From Faecalibacterium sp. CAG:74 (GTDB lineage: Bacteria > Bacillota > Clostridia > Christensenellales > Aristaeellaceae), in the NCBI GenBank assembly GCA_000437595.1, contig FR899900.1:94062-129937 (forward strand): a stretch of 35,876 bases of DNA, written 5' to 3'. A program made the translations under genes and the position numbers. The stretch's first letter is position 1. Every line of letters starts with the position of its first letter. Below are positions 15,858 to 23,422 of this stretch, one piece after another. The notes under the pieces are model-generated. The model was not told where the DNA came from. It searched no databases and worked only from the letters and a program-made list of their open reading frames with translations.

Positions 15858-15886
15858 TTTACAATTCCCGAAATTTCGGGTATAAT
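15858..15886 (+). promoter_or_regulatory. Sigma-A promoter of nadD-yqeK with a palindromic spacer
   Basis: TTTACA (15858-15863), a 17-nt spacer and TATAAT (15881-15886) form the promoter. The spacer ends in the perfect 14-bp palindrome CCCGAAATTTCGGG (15867-15880), which lies between the two promoter boxes as a classical repressor operator would. The regulator is not identified. Confidence 0.85.
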
Positions 15887-15925
15887 AGGAATGTACACTT
15901 GCACAAGCAGGAGGATTGCCATCAC

Positions 15926-17113
15926 ATGGTAAAAGAACGCATCGGTATTTTAGGCGGCACGTTCGACCCGATTCATGAGGGGCACATCCATATGGCGCTT
16001 TCCGCCATGCAAGGTGCGCATCTTGACCGCGTGCTGGTACTCCCGACGGGCAATCCGCCGCACAAGATAGGCATCACCCCCGCAGAAGATCGCTGGCGCA
16101 TGGTCTGCTGCGCCTGTGCGCTGCATGACGGGCTGACGCCGTGCCGCGCGGAAATCGACCGCGAAGGCGTTATCTATACGGTAGATACGCTGTCCATTTT
16201 GCATCAGGATTATCCCAAGGCAGAGCTTTTTTACCTGATTGGTACGGACACGCTGATGGAGCTGCACACATGGCGGAATTTTGAGCAGGTATTGTCGCTG
16301 TGCACCTTCGTTATCTGCCCGCGCCCGACCAGCATATCGCCCAAGGTGCTGGCGGACGAGCAGCGGCGGCTGATTGCGCTCGGCGGACGATTCGTGGCGC
16401 TTGACGCGGACGTGGTGGATGTGTCCTCCACGGAACTGCGGCAGGCGCTTCGGGATGGTCAAGCAACGCCGCATTGCAGCGTACCCGTGCGGGAATACTG
16501 CAAGGTGCGCGGGCTGTACGGGCTGTCGCCGCGCGTCCCGCAAGGCGACAAGTGGCTTGACCGCCTCTTCGCCGACCTGAATCAGCACCGGTTTATGCAT
16601 TCGCTGGCAGTGGCGCACACGGCGCGGCAATTGGCGATTGCGCACCATCTTGACCCGGTCAAGGCGGAAGCCGCCGGACTTCTGCACGACTGCGCGAAGT
16701 GTCTGCCGCTCAGTGCCATGCAGCAGCTTTGCCGTGACCATCAGCTGACGGTTGATCCGGACATTCTCCAAAGCGGCGCACTGCTCCACTCCGTCGCCGG
16801 GGCATGTCAGGCGCAGGATGTTTACGGCATTACCGACCCGGAGCTTCTCTCTGCCATCACCAACCACACCAGCGGCCGCCCCGGCATGAGCAAGCTGGAC
16901 ATGGTCATCTGGCTGGCGGACAAGATTGAGCCGACCCGCGCATCCTATCCGCTGCTTGACAAAGTGCGGATGCTGGCGGGCTTTTCGCTGGAAAAGGCGC
17001 TGCTAACCAGTCTGGAAGGATCAGCGAACTATCTGCGCAGCAGCGGGAAAACCGTGCATCCGCTGACGCTGCAAACCATTGCGTGGCTGAAAACGCTTCC
17101 CGAAACCAAGTGA
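15926..17113 (+). CDS. nadD: NadD-YqeK fusion: nicotinate-nucleotide adenylyltransferase plus HD-domain hydrolase
   Basis: The 395-residue protein joins two enzymes that are usually separate neighbours. Residues 1-200 are NadD, which makes deamido-NAD from nicotinate mononucleotide and ATP: GGTFDPIHEGH (11-21), GTDTL, and the late VSSTELR motif (about 166-172). Residues about 210-395 are YqeK, an HD-domain protein: HRFMHSLAVAH (His225) and LLHDCAK (His254-Asp255), followed by NHT and DKIEP. YqeK proteins have been described as diadenosine tetraphosphate hydrolases. A TTG start at 15899 is possible, but the ATG at 15926 sits 11 nt after AGGAGG. The order NadD-YqeK-RsfS is conserved in Firmicutes and supports the calls. 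Confidence 0.95.
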   Translation: MVKERIGILGGTFDPIHEGHIHMALSAMQGAHLDRVLVLPTGNPPHKIGITPAEDRWRMVCCACALHDGLTPCRAEIDREGVIYTVDTLSILHQDYPKAELFYLIGTDTLMELHTWRNFEQVLSLCTFVICPRPTSISPKVLADEQRRLIALGGRFVALDADVVDVSSTELRQALRDGQATPHCSVPVREYCKVRGLYGLSPRVPQGDKWLDRLFADLNQHRFMHSLAVAHTARQLAIAHHLDPVKAEAAGLLHDCAKCLPLSAMQQLCRDHQLTVDPDILQSGALLHSVAGACQAQDVYGITDPELLSAITNHTSGRPGMSKLDMVIWLADKIEPTRASYPLLDKVRMLAGFSLEKALLTSLEGSANYLRSSGKTVHPLTLQTIAWLKTLPETK

Positions 17114-17134
17114 ATTATCAGAAGGAGAAATATT

Positions 17135-17497
17135 ATGCAGAATCTTCAGCTCGTGCAGGAAGCTGCACAGGAACTCTACAAGAACAAAGCCGGTCAGATT
17201 GTCGCGCTGGACGTGCAGGGCATGACCGTTATTTGCGACTATATGCTGATTGCGGCCGGGCGCACGGTCAATCAGGTGAAGGCGCTGGCAGACGATGTGG
17301 ATGAGCGCATGGCGGAACTGGGCGTGCCGATTCGCCGCCGCGAGGGGCAGAACGAAGGCCGCTGGATTATCCTCGACTACGGCTTCATGCTCGTGCACAT
17401 CTTCCACACCGAGGAGTACGAGTATTACAACCTCGAACGCCTGTGGACGGATGGCAGCAACCGCCTTGTGCTGCCGTTTGACCAGACGGATTTGTAA
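17135..17497 (+). CDS. rsfS: Ribosomal silencing factor RsfS (Iojap/YbeB family)
   Basis: This 120-residue protein has the full RsfS domain: a CDYMLIAAGRTVNQVKALADDV core, then GRWIILDYGFMLVHIFH and a YNLERLW end. RsfS binds ribosomal protein uL14 on the large subunit and blocks subunit joining when nutrients are short. It starts 21 nt after nadD-yqeK with an AGAAGGAG ribosome binding site and is followed by a strong terminator, so the two genes form an operon from the 15858 promoter. Confidence 0.96.
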   Translation: MQNLQLVQEAAQELYKNKAGQIVALDVQGMTVICDYMLIAAGRTVNQVKALADDVDERMAELGVPIRRREGQNEGRWIILDYGFMLVHIFHTEEYEYYNLERLWTDGSNRLVLPFDQTDL

Positions 17498-17507
17498 TCG
17501 AATACAG

Positions 17508-17553
17508 AAACATCGGGCAGTGCGCATGGTGCGTTCACTGCCCGATGTTTTTG
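17508..17553. terminator. Strong terminator between rsfS and the beta-galactosidase gene
   Basis: A 15-bp stem (AAACATCGGGCAGTG with CACTGCCCGATGTTT, 13-nt loop) is followed by TT on the plus strand after the T-rich end of the stem, and by TTT on the minus strand. It lies between convergent stops at 17497 and 17555 and can serve both genes. Confidence 0.88.
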
Positions 17554-17554
17554 T

Positions 17555-20500
17555 TTACGGATAATTGCGGATTGTCCTTGCCTTTTCCATCGCATCCTCC
17601 TTCGCGGAAAGCGGCGACAGGATGTAGGCGTAGTCGTAATCCCGCGTCAGCGGCGTCAGGTACGGCTCATGCACGATGATGCGATACCACGAGTTGTCGC
17701 CGCCCAGCCCAATCTGCACGGCATTCAGGCGCAAAATGACGTTCTCCGTCGCCGTCAGCTGGTACGGGTGCTTTGCCTGCGTGAGCGCTTCTGGTGTGTA
17801 GTGCAGCGCACTCGCTTCCATCGGCGCACTATCCGCCGCAGCCAGCAGACCCTCGCCCGTCTCGTCCGTCAGCGCAATCCAACGCACGCCCGTCCGATTC
17901 CCCGTTTCTGATGGTTCCATGTACGGGAAGAAATTGTCCGTTACAGTCGTTTCATAGCATCCGACTTTCGTGCCGCTGTGCCGGTCGGTGTAGTTTTCTT
18001 CTGGTCCGCAGCCGAAATAGGTCATCCGCTCATACGCCTTGGGAAGCGTCATCTGCATCCCGACGACGGGGATGTAAATCAGCTGCTGATGCTCCGGCGC
18101 GGACAGGTGCATCTGCACACGAATGCTGCCGTCGCCATAGAAACGGTATTCCAGCGAAACCAACATGTTTTCCAGCGCCGGATAGCAGCCGTCGAATGTC
18201 ACGCGAACCGGGTTTTCGTCCGTATACAGCGCCCTGTTCGTGACGACATACATTCCCGGCTCTTTCCATGCCGCATTCATGTGCCCCAATCCGGAGCCAA
18301 ACGCGCGGTCATTATCCGTCGCGGCACGGTAGAAACTCCCCTTCGGTCCTTCCCCGGGTACAATCAGCGCATGGAACGTGCCGTCCGCACCCAAGGCTTC
18401 ATAGCGCCTCAGCTGCGCCGTTTCCAGATTCAGCGCCGTGTGGAACTGCTCGCCGCTGATGGACAGCACATTGCCATCCTGCGTCACAGTCATGGCAGTG
18501 TCCGGCAGCATCGACGTTAGTTCATTGTCATTGCGCATGGCAAACTGCTCGTAAGCCACCACATGCCCCGCATTCAGCAAGCCATCCTGCGCTTTCAGCG
18601 CAACCGTCAGATTCAGGAAGTACTCTTTGCCTGCCTCTTTCGCGATGGTCGGCAGATTCAGTGTGACTACACGCTCGCCCGGCTGATTCGTTCGCGCATC
18701 AACATTCGCCACGCGCACCACGTCCGCCGAAAGCACACCTTCCGCCGCAACATCCCCATCTGCCGTGATGCTCCATCTGAATTCGTACTTTTCCGCCACA
18801 TCAGTGAATAAGAAGTAGTTCTTCATTCGCACCGTCGCGTGGTCTTCGTCAAACGCATCAAATTTCAGCTGACTGTACTGATAGCGAACTTCCGCCATTT
18901 CCGGTTGAAGTGTGCGGTCAGGCAGCAGAAGCCCGTTCGCACAGAAATTGTCGTCATGCACGCGCTCGCCGAAGTCGCCGCCGTAGCCGAAATAGCGCGT
19001 TCCATCCTCGGCGGTCTGGTAAATCGACTGGTCGATGAAATCCCAGATGAACCCGCCCTGCAAGCTGCGGTAGGTGTCAAACGCCGCCTGATATTCGTCC
19101 ATGTTGCCCATTGCGTTACCCATCGCGTGTTCATATTCGCACTCGATGTAGGGCGTGTCGTGCCCCGCCTCAGCGTAGGCAATCATCTGCTCGACCGTTT
19201 CGTACATGCCGGAGTAAACGTCGATGCCCGTCGAAAAATTGTCGCGCGCCTGCTCGTAGTGCCACGGGCGCGTCGAATCGTAGGCGTGCAGGACGTGCGT
19301 CTCGCCCATCTGATTGACATACGGCTGCACCAGAATCGTCCGCAGAATCTCCGGGTTCTTGCACTCGTTGCCCAGCGACCACATGATGACGCTCGCATGA
19401 TTGCGGTCGCGATTCACCATGTTGTACTCGCGGTCAATAATCGCGTTTGACATATACTCTGTGATGCGCGCGTTCTCGTAAATCATGTTGGAATGGACTT
19501 CGAGATTCGCCTCGTCGACAACGTAAATGCCGTATTTATCGCACAGATAATACCAGTATGGACTGTTCGGGTAATGCGACGTGCGCACGGCGTTGATGTT
19601 GTTCTCCTTCATGACGCGGATGTCTATCTCCATGACCTCGCGCGTCACGGCGTACCCGTATTCGGGGTGCGTCTCGTGGCGGTTGACGCCGCGCAGGGAA
19701 ATCGGCTGCCCGTTGATGCGGATGAGGTCGGCGTCGCCCGTGCTGCCCTCAAACCAGCCGCTTGCATTCGTCTTGTAGGTCATTTTGCGGAAGCCTACCT
19801 GACAGCTTTCGTAGACCGTTTCCTCGCCGCTCGTCTCCGCCAGCACCAGCGTGTAGAGATACGGGTCTTCGGCACTCCACTTGCGCGGGGTTTTGACAAC
19901 GCCGCTCAGGGTGACGCTCTGCGCTTCGCCTGCGGAAAGTATCGCGTGCGCTGCATCCGCCGTCCATGCAACCGGCTGCCCGTCCGCATCATAAAGCTGC
20001 GCCGAGACGCAAATTTCGCCGTCTGCATCACCACGGTTTTCCAGCATCAGCGTTACAGAGAACGTGCTGTCCGCGAAATCCGCGTCAAAGTCGGTCACAA
20101 GGCTGTAATCGCGCACGAACGTCTGCGGCGTTGCGTAGAGGTACACGTCGCGGAAAATGCCGCTCAAATCGAAATAATCCTGATCTTCCAGCCATGAGCC
20201 GTCGCACCAGCGGTAGACCTTGACCGCCAGCGTGTTTTCTTCGCCATAACGGATGTAATCAGTCACGTCGAACGTATCCGCCGTGAAGGAATCCTCCGCG
20301 TAGCCGACCTGCGTACCATTCATCCAGAGGTAGAAAGCCGCATCGACGCCCTCGAACGTCAAGAAAATGCGTTCGCCTGACCAGCTCTCCGGCAGCGTGA
20401 ACGTTCGGCGATACAGCCCGATGGGGTTGTACGTTGTTGGCGCCATCGGCAAATCCGCCGGATAACCGATTTTGTTGCCGAAATTGCGCGCGAACTTCTG

Positions 20501-22324
20501 CGTTGTGTTGGTGTAAATCGGATGGTCATAGCCCTGCGTCTGCCATACGCTCGGCACAAAGATATTCGCCCAGTCCGAAGCATCAAAATCCGGTTGATAG
20601 AAGTTCACGCAGCCGCCACGGTCAAATTCTGACGGAGAGTCGAAGAGTCGGAACGTCCAGTTCGTCTGGCTGAGCAGCAGATAGCGCCCGCTGTTTTCCT
20701 TGCGATAGTTGACTGCGCCGTCTATCGCCTGTTCGGGCGTGTCATAGGGAACGGAATCCGTGCGCGGCGCTTCCCGCCCAATCTGCACGATGTCGCAATT
20801 GCGATTCGGCGCGTCGCCATCCGTGCTGCCGTTCCATTCCTTTCCTGTCCAGAAAACACCCGGTGTACTCCATGCGCACTCGGTGAAAGTCGGCAGCGTG
20901 TGGGAAGCTGCCTTGAGCATATCCGCCCGACTGCCCGTAAAGGTACACTGCGTCACGAGCATGTCTGTCTGCGTCCCCTCGACTTCCAGATGTGCCTTCG
21001 TTTCGCCGGAGAAGCGGCAGTTCCGAATCGTCGCGCCGCGCCCATTGCCAAGGTACATGTTCGCGCTGGCGTTGTCCGAAAAATCGCAGTTCTCGATGGT
21101 CGTGTCGTGCGAATCGTAGTAGATGACGCCTGTCCAGCCGTCCGCCACCGTCGTATCGGTGCAGACGCAGCTGGATTTAAGAATTCGCAGACCCGTCACA
21201 CGCGACTGCCGCACGTCGCAGGCAGTAATTGTCGCGTTCGGCTCGTTTTGCAGGTAGATGCCGTCGGCGTTATCAGAGAAAGTGCAGTTCTCGATGCGGT
21301 TGCCGTTCCCGACCGCGCCAAAATAGCCGAAGCCACAGCCTTGCACATGTGAATCCTGCAAAGTGCAGTCCGTGCAATGGGTAAAAAACACGCCTTGGTC
21401 GCAGTTCAGCGCAAGACTGTCCGTGACGACGACGTTCTGGCTGCCGCGGATGTCAATGCCGTGGTTCGTCTGCTCAACGTGAACATTGCGCAGCACCGCA
21501 TCCTGCACGAAAACGAGGTATGTACCGAAAATGCCGCAGCGGTCAGCCGAAACGTTCTCCAACGTCACATTTCTGCTCCGCGCGATTTCCAGCCCCATGC
21601 TGCTGTCAGAGACGTCGATGTCCCGCACCGTCAGATTATCGCATTCCACGGCAATCAAACCGCCCGCATCCGTCGGAACAGTCAGGTTGTCCTGTCCGAC
21701 GAAGTAGTAATACGGTCTGCCGTTGATGGTGCAGTCCGCAATCTCGTGCGTCGAGAAGTATTCGGGATCTTCCCCGGCTTCGCACATGCCCGTCAGCACC
21801 GTTTTGCCCGCGCTCTTGTCGCTCAGCGGGTCACCCGCGATGCAGATGCCGACCTGACGGAACGTGCAGCGGCGAATCGCGCATTCCTTCATGCCGCGCA
21901 GCCAAATTGCCGTAGAGGACGTGCGGCACTCCTCGTCGCCCAGCACAAATTCACAGTCCTCAACCGTCATCTCCCGGTTCACATCCGCAACGATGCCCCA
22001 TTTGCGCACCTGAAAGCGGATGTTCCGCAGCGTCACGCCGTCCGCCGTCACGCTGAGCATCGTCTTGAAACGCGGCGAATCCAGCACAGCGCCGTCCTCG
22101 CTCTCGATAGTGACTGCATGGTCAAGGGCAATCGGGAATGTCTCCTGCTCGCCGTACACGCCCGCGCGCAAAAGAATCGTGTCGCCCGTGGAGGACGCTG
22201 CAGCTGCTTCCGTGAGCGTCTGGAAGTCCCCCGTGCCGTCTACGGCAACGACGTATGTTTCCGCCTGAGCAAAGCCCGCGCAGAGTCCGAGAATCATCAG
22301 CAGTCCGATGAGCCATTTTCGCAC
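17555..22324 (-). CDS. Secreted fusion of a right-handed beta-helix domain and a GH2 LacZ-type beta-galactosidase
   Basis: The 1589-residue exported protein has a GTG start at 22324, supported by AAGGGGG about 8 nt upstream and the signal RKWLIGLLMILGLCAGFAQA. The mature part opens with YVVAVDGTGDFQTLTEAA, as in pectinesterase-type beta-helices. Many short N/C-rich coils (NCTFSDNADGIYL type) follow to about residue 490. Residues about 545-1589 are a complete LacZ: a sugar-binding domain, Ig-like domains, a TIM barrel with acid/base Glu987 in WSLGNE and nucleophile Glu1063 in IECEYEHAMGN, and the Bgal_small_N end (YFGCGPEENYTDR). It would release galactose outside the cell. The beta-helix lacks clear lyase or esterase residues and may bind polysaccharide. 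The gene follows the CBM9-like gene. Confidence 0.93.
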   Translation of the reverse strand: MRKWLIGLLMILGLCAGFAQAETYVVAVDGTGDFQTLTEAAAASSTGDTILLRAGVYGEQETFPIALDHAVTIESEDGAVLDSPRFKTMLSVTADGVTLRNIRFQVRKWGIVADVNREMTVEDCEFVLGDEECRTSSTAIWLRGMKECAIRRCTFRQVGICIAGDPLSDKSAGKTVLTGMCEAGEDPEYFSTHEIADCTINGRPYYYFVGQDNLTVPTDAGGLIAVECDNLTVRDIDVSDSSMGLEIARSRNVTLENVSADRCGIFGTYLVFVQDAVLRNVHVEQTNHGIDIRGSQNVVVTDSLALNCDQGVFFTHCTDCTLQDSHVQGCGFGYFGAVGNGNRIENCTFSDNADGIYLQNEPNATITACDVRQSRVTGLRILKSSCVCTDTTVADGWTGVIYYDSHDTTIENCDFSDNASANMYLGNGRGATIRNCRFSGETKAHLEVEGTQTDMLVTQCTFTGSRADMLKAASHTLPTFTECAWSTPGVFWTGKEWNGSTDGDAPNRNCDIVQIGREAPRTDSVPYDTPEQAIDGAVNYRKENSGRYLLLSQTNWTFRLFDSPSEFDRGGCVNFYQPDFDASDWANIFVPSVWQTQGYDHPIYTNTTQKFARNFGNKIGYPADLPMAPTTYNPIGLYRRTFTLPESWSGERIFLTFEGVDAAFYLWMNGTQVGYAEDSFTADTFDVTDYIRYGEENTLAVKVYRWCDGSWLEDQDYFDLSGIFRDVYLYATPQTFVRDYSLVTDFDADFADSTFSVTLMLENRGDADGEICVSAQLYDADGQPVAWTADAAHAILSAGEAQSVTLSGVVKTPRKWSAEDPYLYTLVLAETSGEETVYESCQVGFRKMTYKTNASGWFEGSTGDADLIRINGQPISLRGVNRHETHPEYGYAVTREVMEIDIRVMKENNINAVRTSHYPNSPYWYYLCDKYGIYVVDEANLEVHSNMIYENARITEYMSNAIIDREYNMVNRDRNHASVIMWSLGNECKNPEILRTILVQPYVNQMGETHVLHAYDSTRPWHYEQARDNFSTGIDVYSGMYETVEQMIAYAEAGHDTPYIECEYEHAMGNAMGNMDEYQAAFDTYRSLQGGFIWDFIDQSIYQTAEDGTRYFGYGGDFGERVHDDNFCANGLLLPDRTLQPEMAEVRYQYSQLKFDAFDEDHATVRMKNYFLFTDVAEKYEFRWSITADGDVAAEGVLSADVVRVANVDARTNQPGERVVTLNLPTIAKEAGKEYFLNLTVALKAQDGLLNAGHVVAYEQFAMRNDNELTSMLPDTAMTVTQDGNVLSISGEQFHTALNLETAQLRRYEALGADGTFHALIVPGEGPKGSFYRAATDNDRAFGSGLGHMNAAWKEPGMYVVTNRALYTDENPVRVTFDGCYPALENMLVSLEYRFYGDGSIRVQMHLSAPEHQQLIYIPVVGMQMTLPKAYERMTYFGCGPEENYTDRHSGTKVGCYETTVTDNFFPYMEPSETGNRTGVRWIALTDETGEGLLAAADSAPMEASALHYTPEALTQAKHPYQLTATENVILRLNAVQIGLGGDNSWYRIIVHEPYLTPLTRDYDYAYILSPLSAKEDAMEKARTIRNYP

Positions 22325-22350
22325 GATGGAATCCCCCTTATGGCGATAGA

Positions 22351-22366
22351 AAGCAATTGGTTGCTT
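22351..22366. promoter_or_regulatory. Dyad in the leader of the beta-helix/LacZ gene
   Basis: AAGCAA-TTGG-TTGCTT is a 6-bp inverted repeat 27 nt upstream of the GTG start and just after the terminator at 22375-22406. No clear promoter is seen here. It may be an operator or a small leader hairpin. Confidence 0.35.
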
Positions 22367-22374
22367 ACGGAGTG

Positions 22375-22406
22375 AAAAAAAGGCGGGACGCAGTGCGCGC
22401 CCCGTC
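22375..22406 (-). terminator. Terminator between the CBM9-like gene and the beta-helix/LacZ gene
   Basis: On the reverse strand, a GC-rich imperfect hairpin (CGGGG...CCCG arms around GCG-CACT-GCG) is followed by TTTTTTT. It lies 31 nt after the CBM9-like stop. Read-through would be needed for the downstream gene unless it has its own promoter. Confidence 0.65.
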
Positions 22407-22436
22407 TGTACCTCATGATGAGGCTTTTTGTTCTGC

Positions 22437-23222
22437 TTACTCGAACACCAGATTGCCCCACAGGCTGGGATTGGTGTTGATTTCAAGCGTACCCGTCCAA
22501 GCCATCTGCGGGATGTACTCCGTGCCGGGGCAGGGATAGGAAATGTCGGTGACCGCCACGTTGAACTTCACCACGTCGCCGGACTGCGGCTTATAGACCG
22601 CAATCTTGTTGTTCGCGAAATTCGCCCACGCAATCTTGACTTCAAAGATGAAGCCCGTGGAGGTTGCCTGCGTCGCGCGCTCGTAGCCTTCGGTCAGCAC
22701 GTCTTCGCCGCCGTCGATACCCTTGCTGATGAAGCGCTGACGATATTCCTTGGCGACCATCGTGCGGTCAAACGCAGTATCGAAGTAGTTGTTGTCGCAG
22801 ATGAGGAACAGCAGGAAGTCGTTGGTGTGGTATTCCGTGCGGTTCGGGTCATCCGTGGGATCGGTAGAGATGAAGACCTTCAGGTTATCTTCGCCGTCCA
22901 GCGGAAGCATCTCGATAGCGCCGTAGGGCGTATCTTCGGTCACGTCGAAGGCAAGATACAGGTTCTCTTCGTCATACGCGGCGTAGACCTTCGCGGACAG
23001 GTCATTCGGCCCCTGCCAGAAGCTGAGGTCGCGGATAATCTGGGACGCATCTTCCAGCACCGCCGGAGAGGACAAGTCCCAATCGCTCAAGTCGCCGTCA
23101 ATCGTGATGGCGTTCGCCTTGTGCGCTGTAATGGTGGGCGTCTCTTCTTCCGCCATCGCCGCGGAGGACATCGTCACCAGTGCCATCATCATGGCCAGGA
23201 AAGCAGCTAACTTCTTCTTCAC
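22437..23222 (-). CDS. Secreted CBM9-like carbohydrate-binding protein
   Basis: This 261-residue protein has a signal peptide (KKKLAAFLAMMMALVTMSSAAMA). A single domain follows that begins with the CBM9/DOMON hallmark ITIDGDLSDWDLS and continues with DLSAKVYAAYDEENLYLAFDV and GFIFEVKIAWANF. Such domains bind sugar ends or polysaccharide; no catalytic residues are expected. GTG codons at 23228 and 23222 are in frame, and the latter has the better spacing (10 nt) from GGAG. The gene has its own promoter with activator-like repeats (23288-23352). It lies upstream of the beta-helix/LacZ gene, for which it may help capture substrate. Confidence 0.85.
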   Translation of the reverse strand: MKKKLAAFLAMMMALVTMSSAAMAEEETPTITAHKANAITIDGDLSDWDLSSPAVLEDASQIIRDLSFWQGPNDLSAKVYAAYDEENLYLAFDVTEDTPYGAIEMLPLDGEDNLKVFISTDPTDDPNRTEYHTNDFLLFLICDNNYFDTAFDRTMVAKEYRQRFISKGIDGGEDVLTEGYERATQATSTGFIFEVKIAWANFANNKIAVYKPQSGDVVKFNVAVTDISYPCPGTEYIPQMAWTGTLEINTNPSLWGNLVFE

Positions 23223-23287
23223 GTTCACACAACTCCTTTGTCGGTTTGGTTGACACCTGTTGCAAGCCTGTTTCAGCTTTCAATGCT

Positions 23288-23316
23288 ATTGTACAACGAT
23301 TTTTCTGCCTGTGCAA
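23288..23316 (-). promoter_or_regulatory. Promoter of the CBM9-like gene
   Basis: On the reverse strand, TTGCAC (23316-23311), a 17-nt spacer and TACAAT (23293-23288) form the promoter. The weak -35 box fits an activated promoter, and direct repeats lie immediately upstream. Confidence 0.7.
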
Positions 23317-23352
23317 TGGAATTTTCAGCATTTGAATTTGGAATATCCAGCA
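23317..23352 (-). promoter_or_regulatory. Twin activator-like sites upstream of the CBM9-like gene
   Basis: Two 14-bp direct repeats, TGCTGGATATTCCA (23352-23339) and TGCTGAAAATTCCA (23330-23317), have a 22-bp period. The second abuts the -35 box. The same arrangement is found at 25927-25962. Confidence 0.65.
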
Positions 23353-23371
23353 CAAACCTATTTGCTGAACG

Positions 23372-23402
23372 AAAAAGTGGAGGCGAGCCGAAGCCCGCCC
23401 CC
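23372..23402 (-). terminator. Intrinsic terminator of the first GH3 gene
   Basis: On the reverse strand, a 10-bp stem with G-T pairs (GGGGGCGGGC with GCTCGCCTCC) is closed by a TTCG loop and followed by ACTTTTTC. It lies 20 nt after the GH3 stop codon, so the GH3 and CBM9-like genes are separate transcripts. Confidence 0.88.
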
Positions 23403-23422
23403 AGAGGAGGAATGAGGATGGA

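Noticed and set aside
20855..22255. Catalytic pectinesterase or pectate lyase in the beta-helix part of the large fusion
   Set aside because: The opening resembles pectinesterases, but the QDT and D..FG catalytic motifs are not seen, nor is a clear lyase Asp/Arg set. Only a structural or binding role can be supported.
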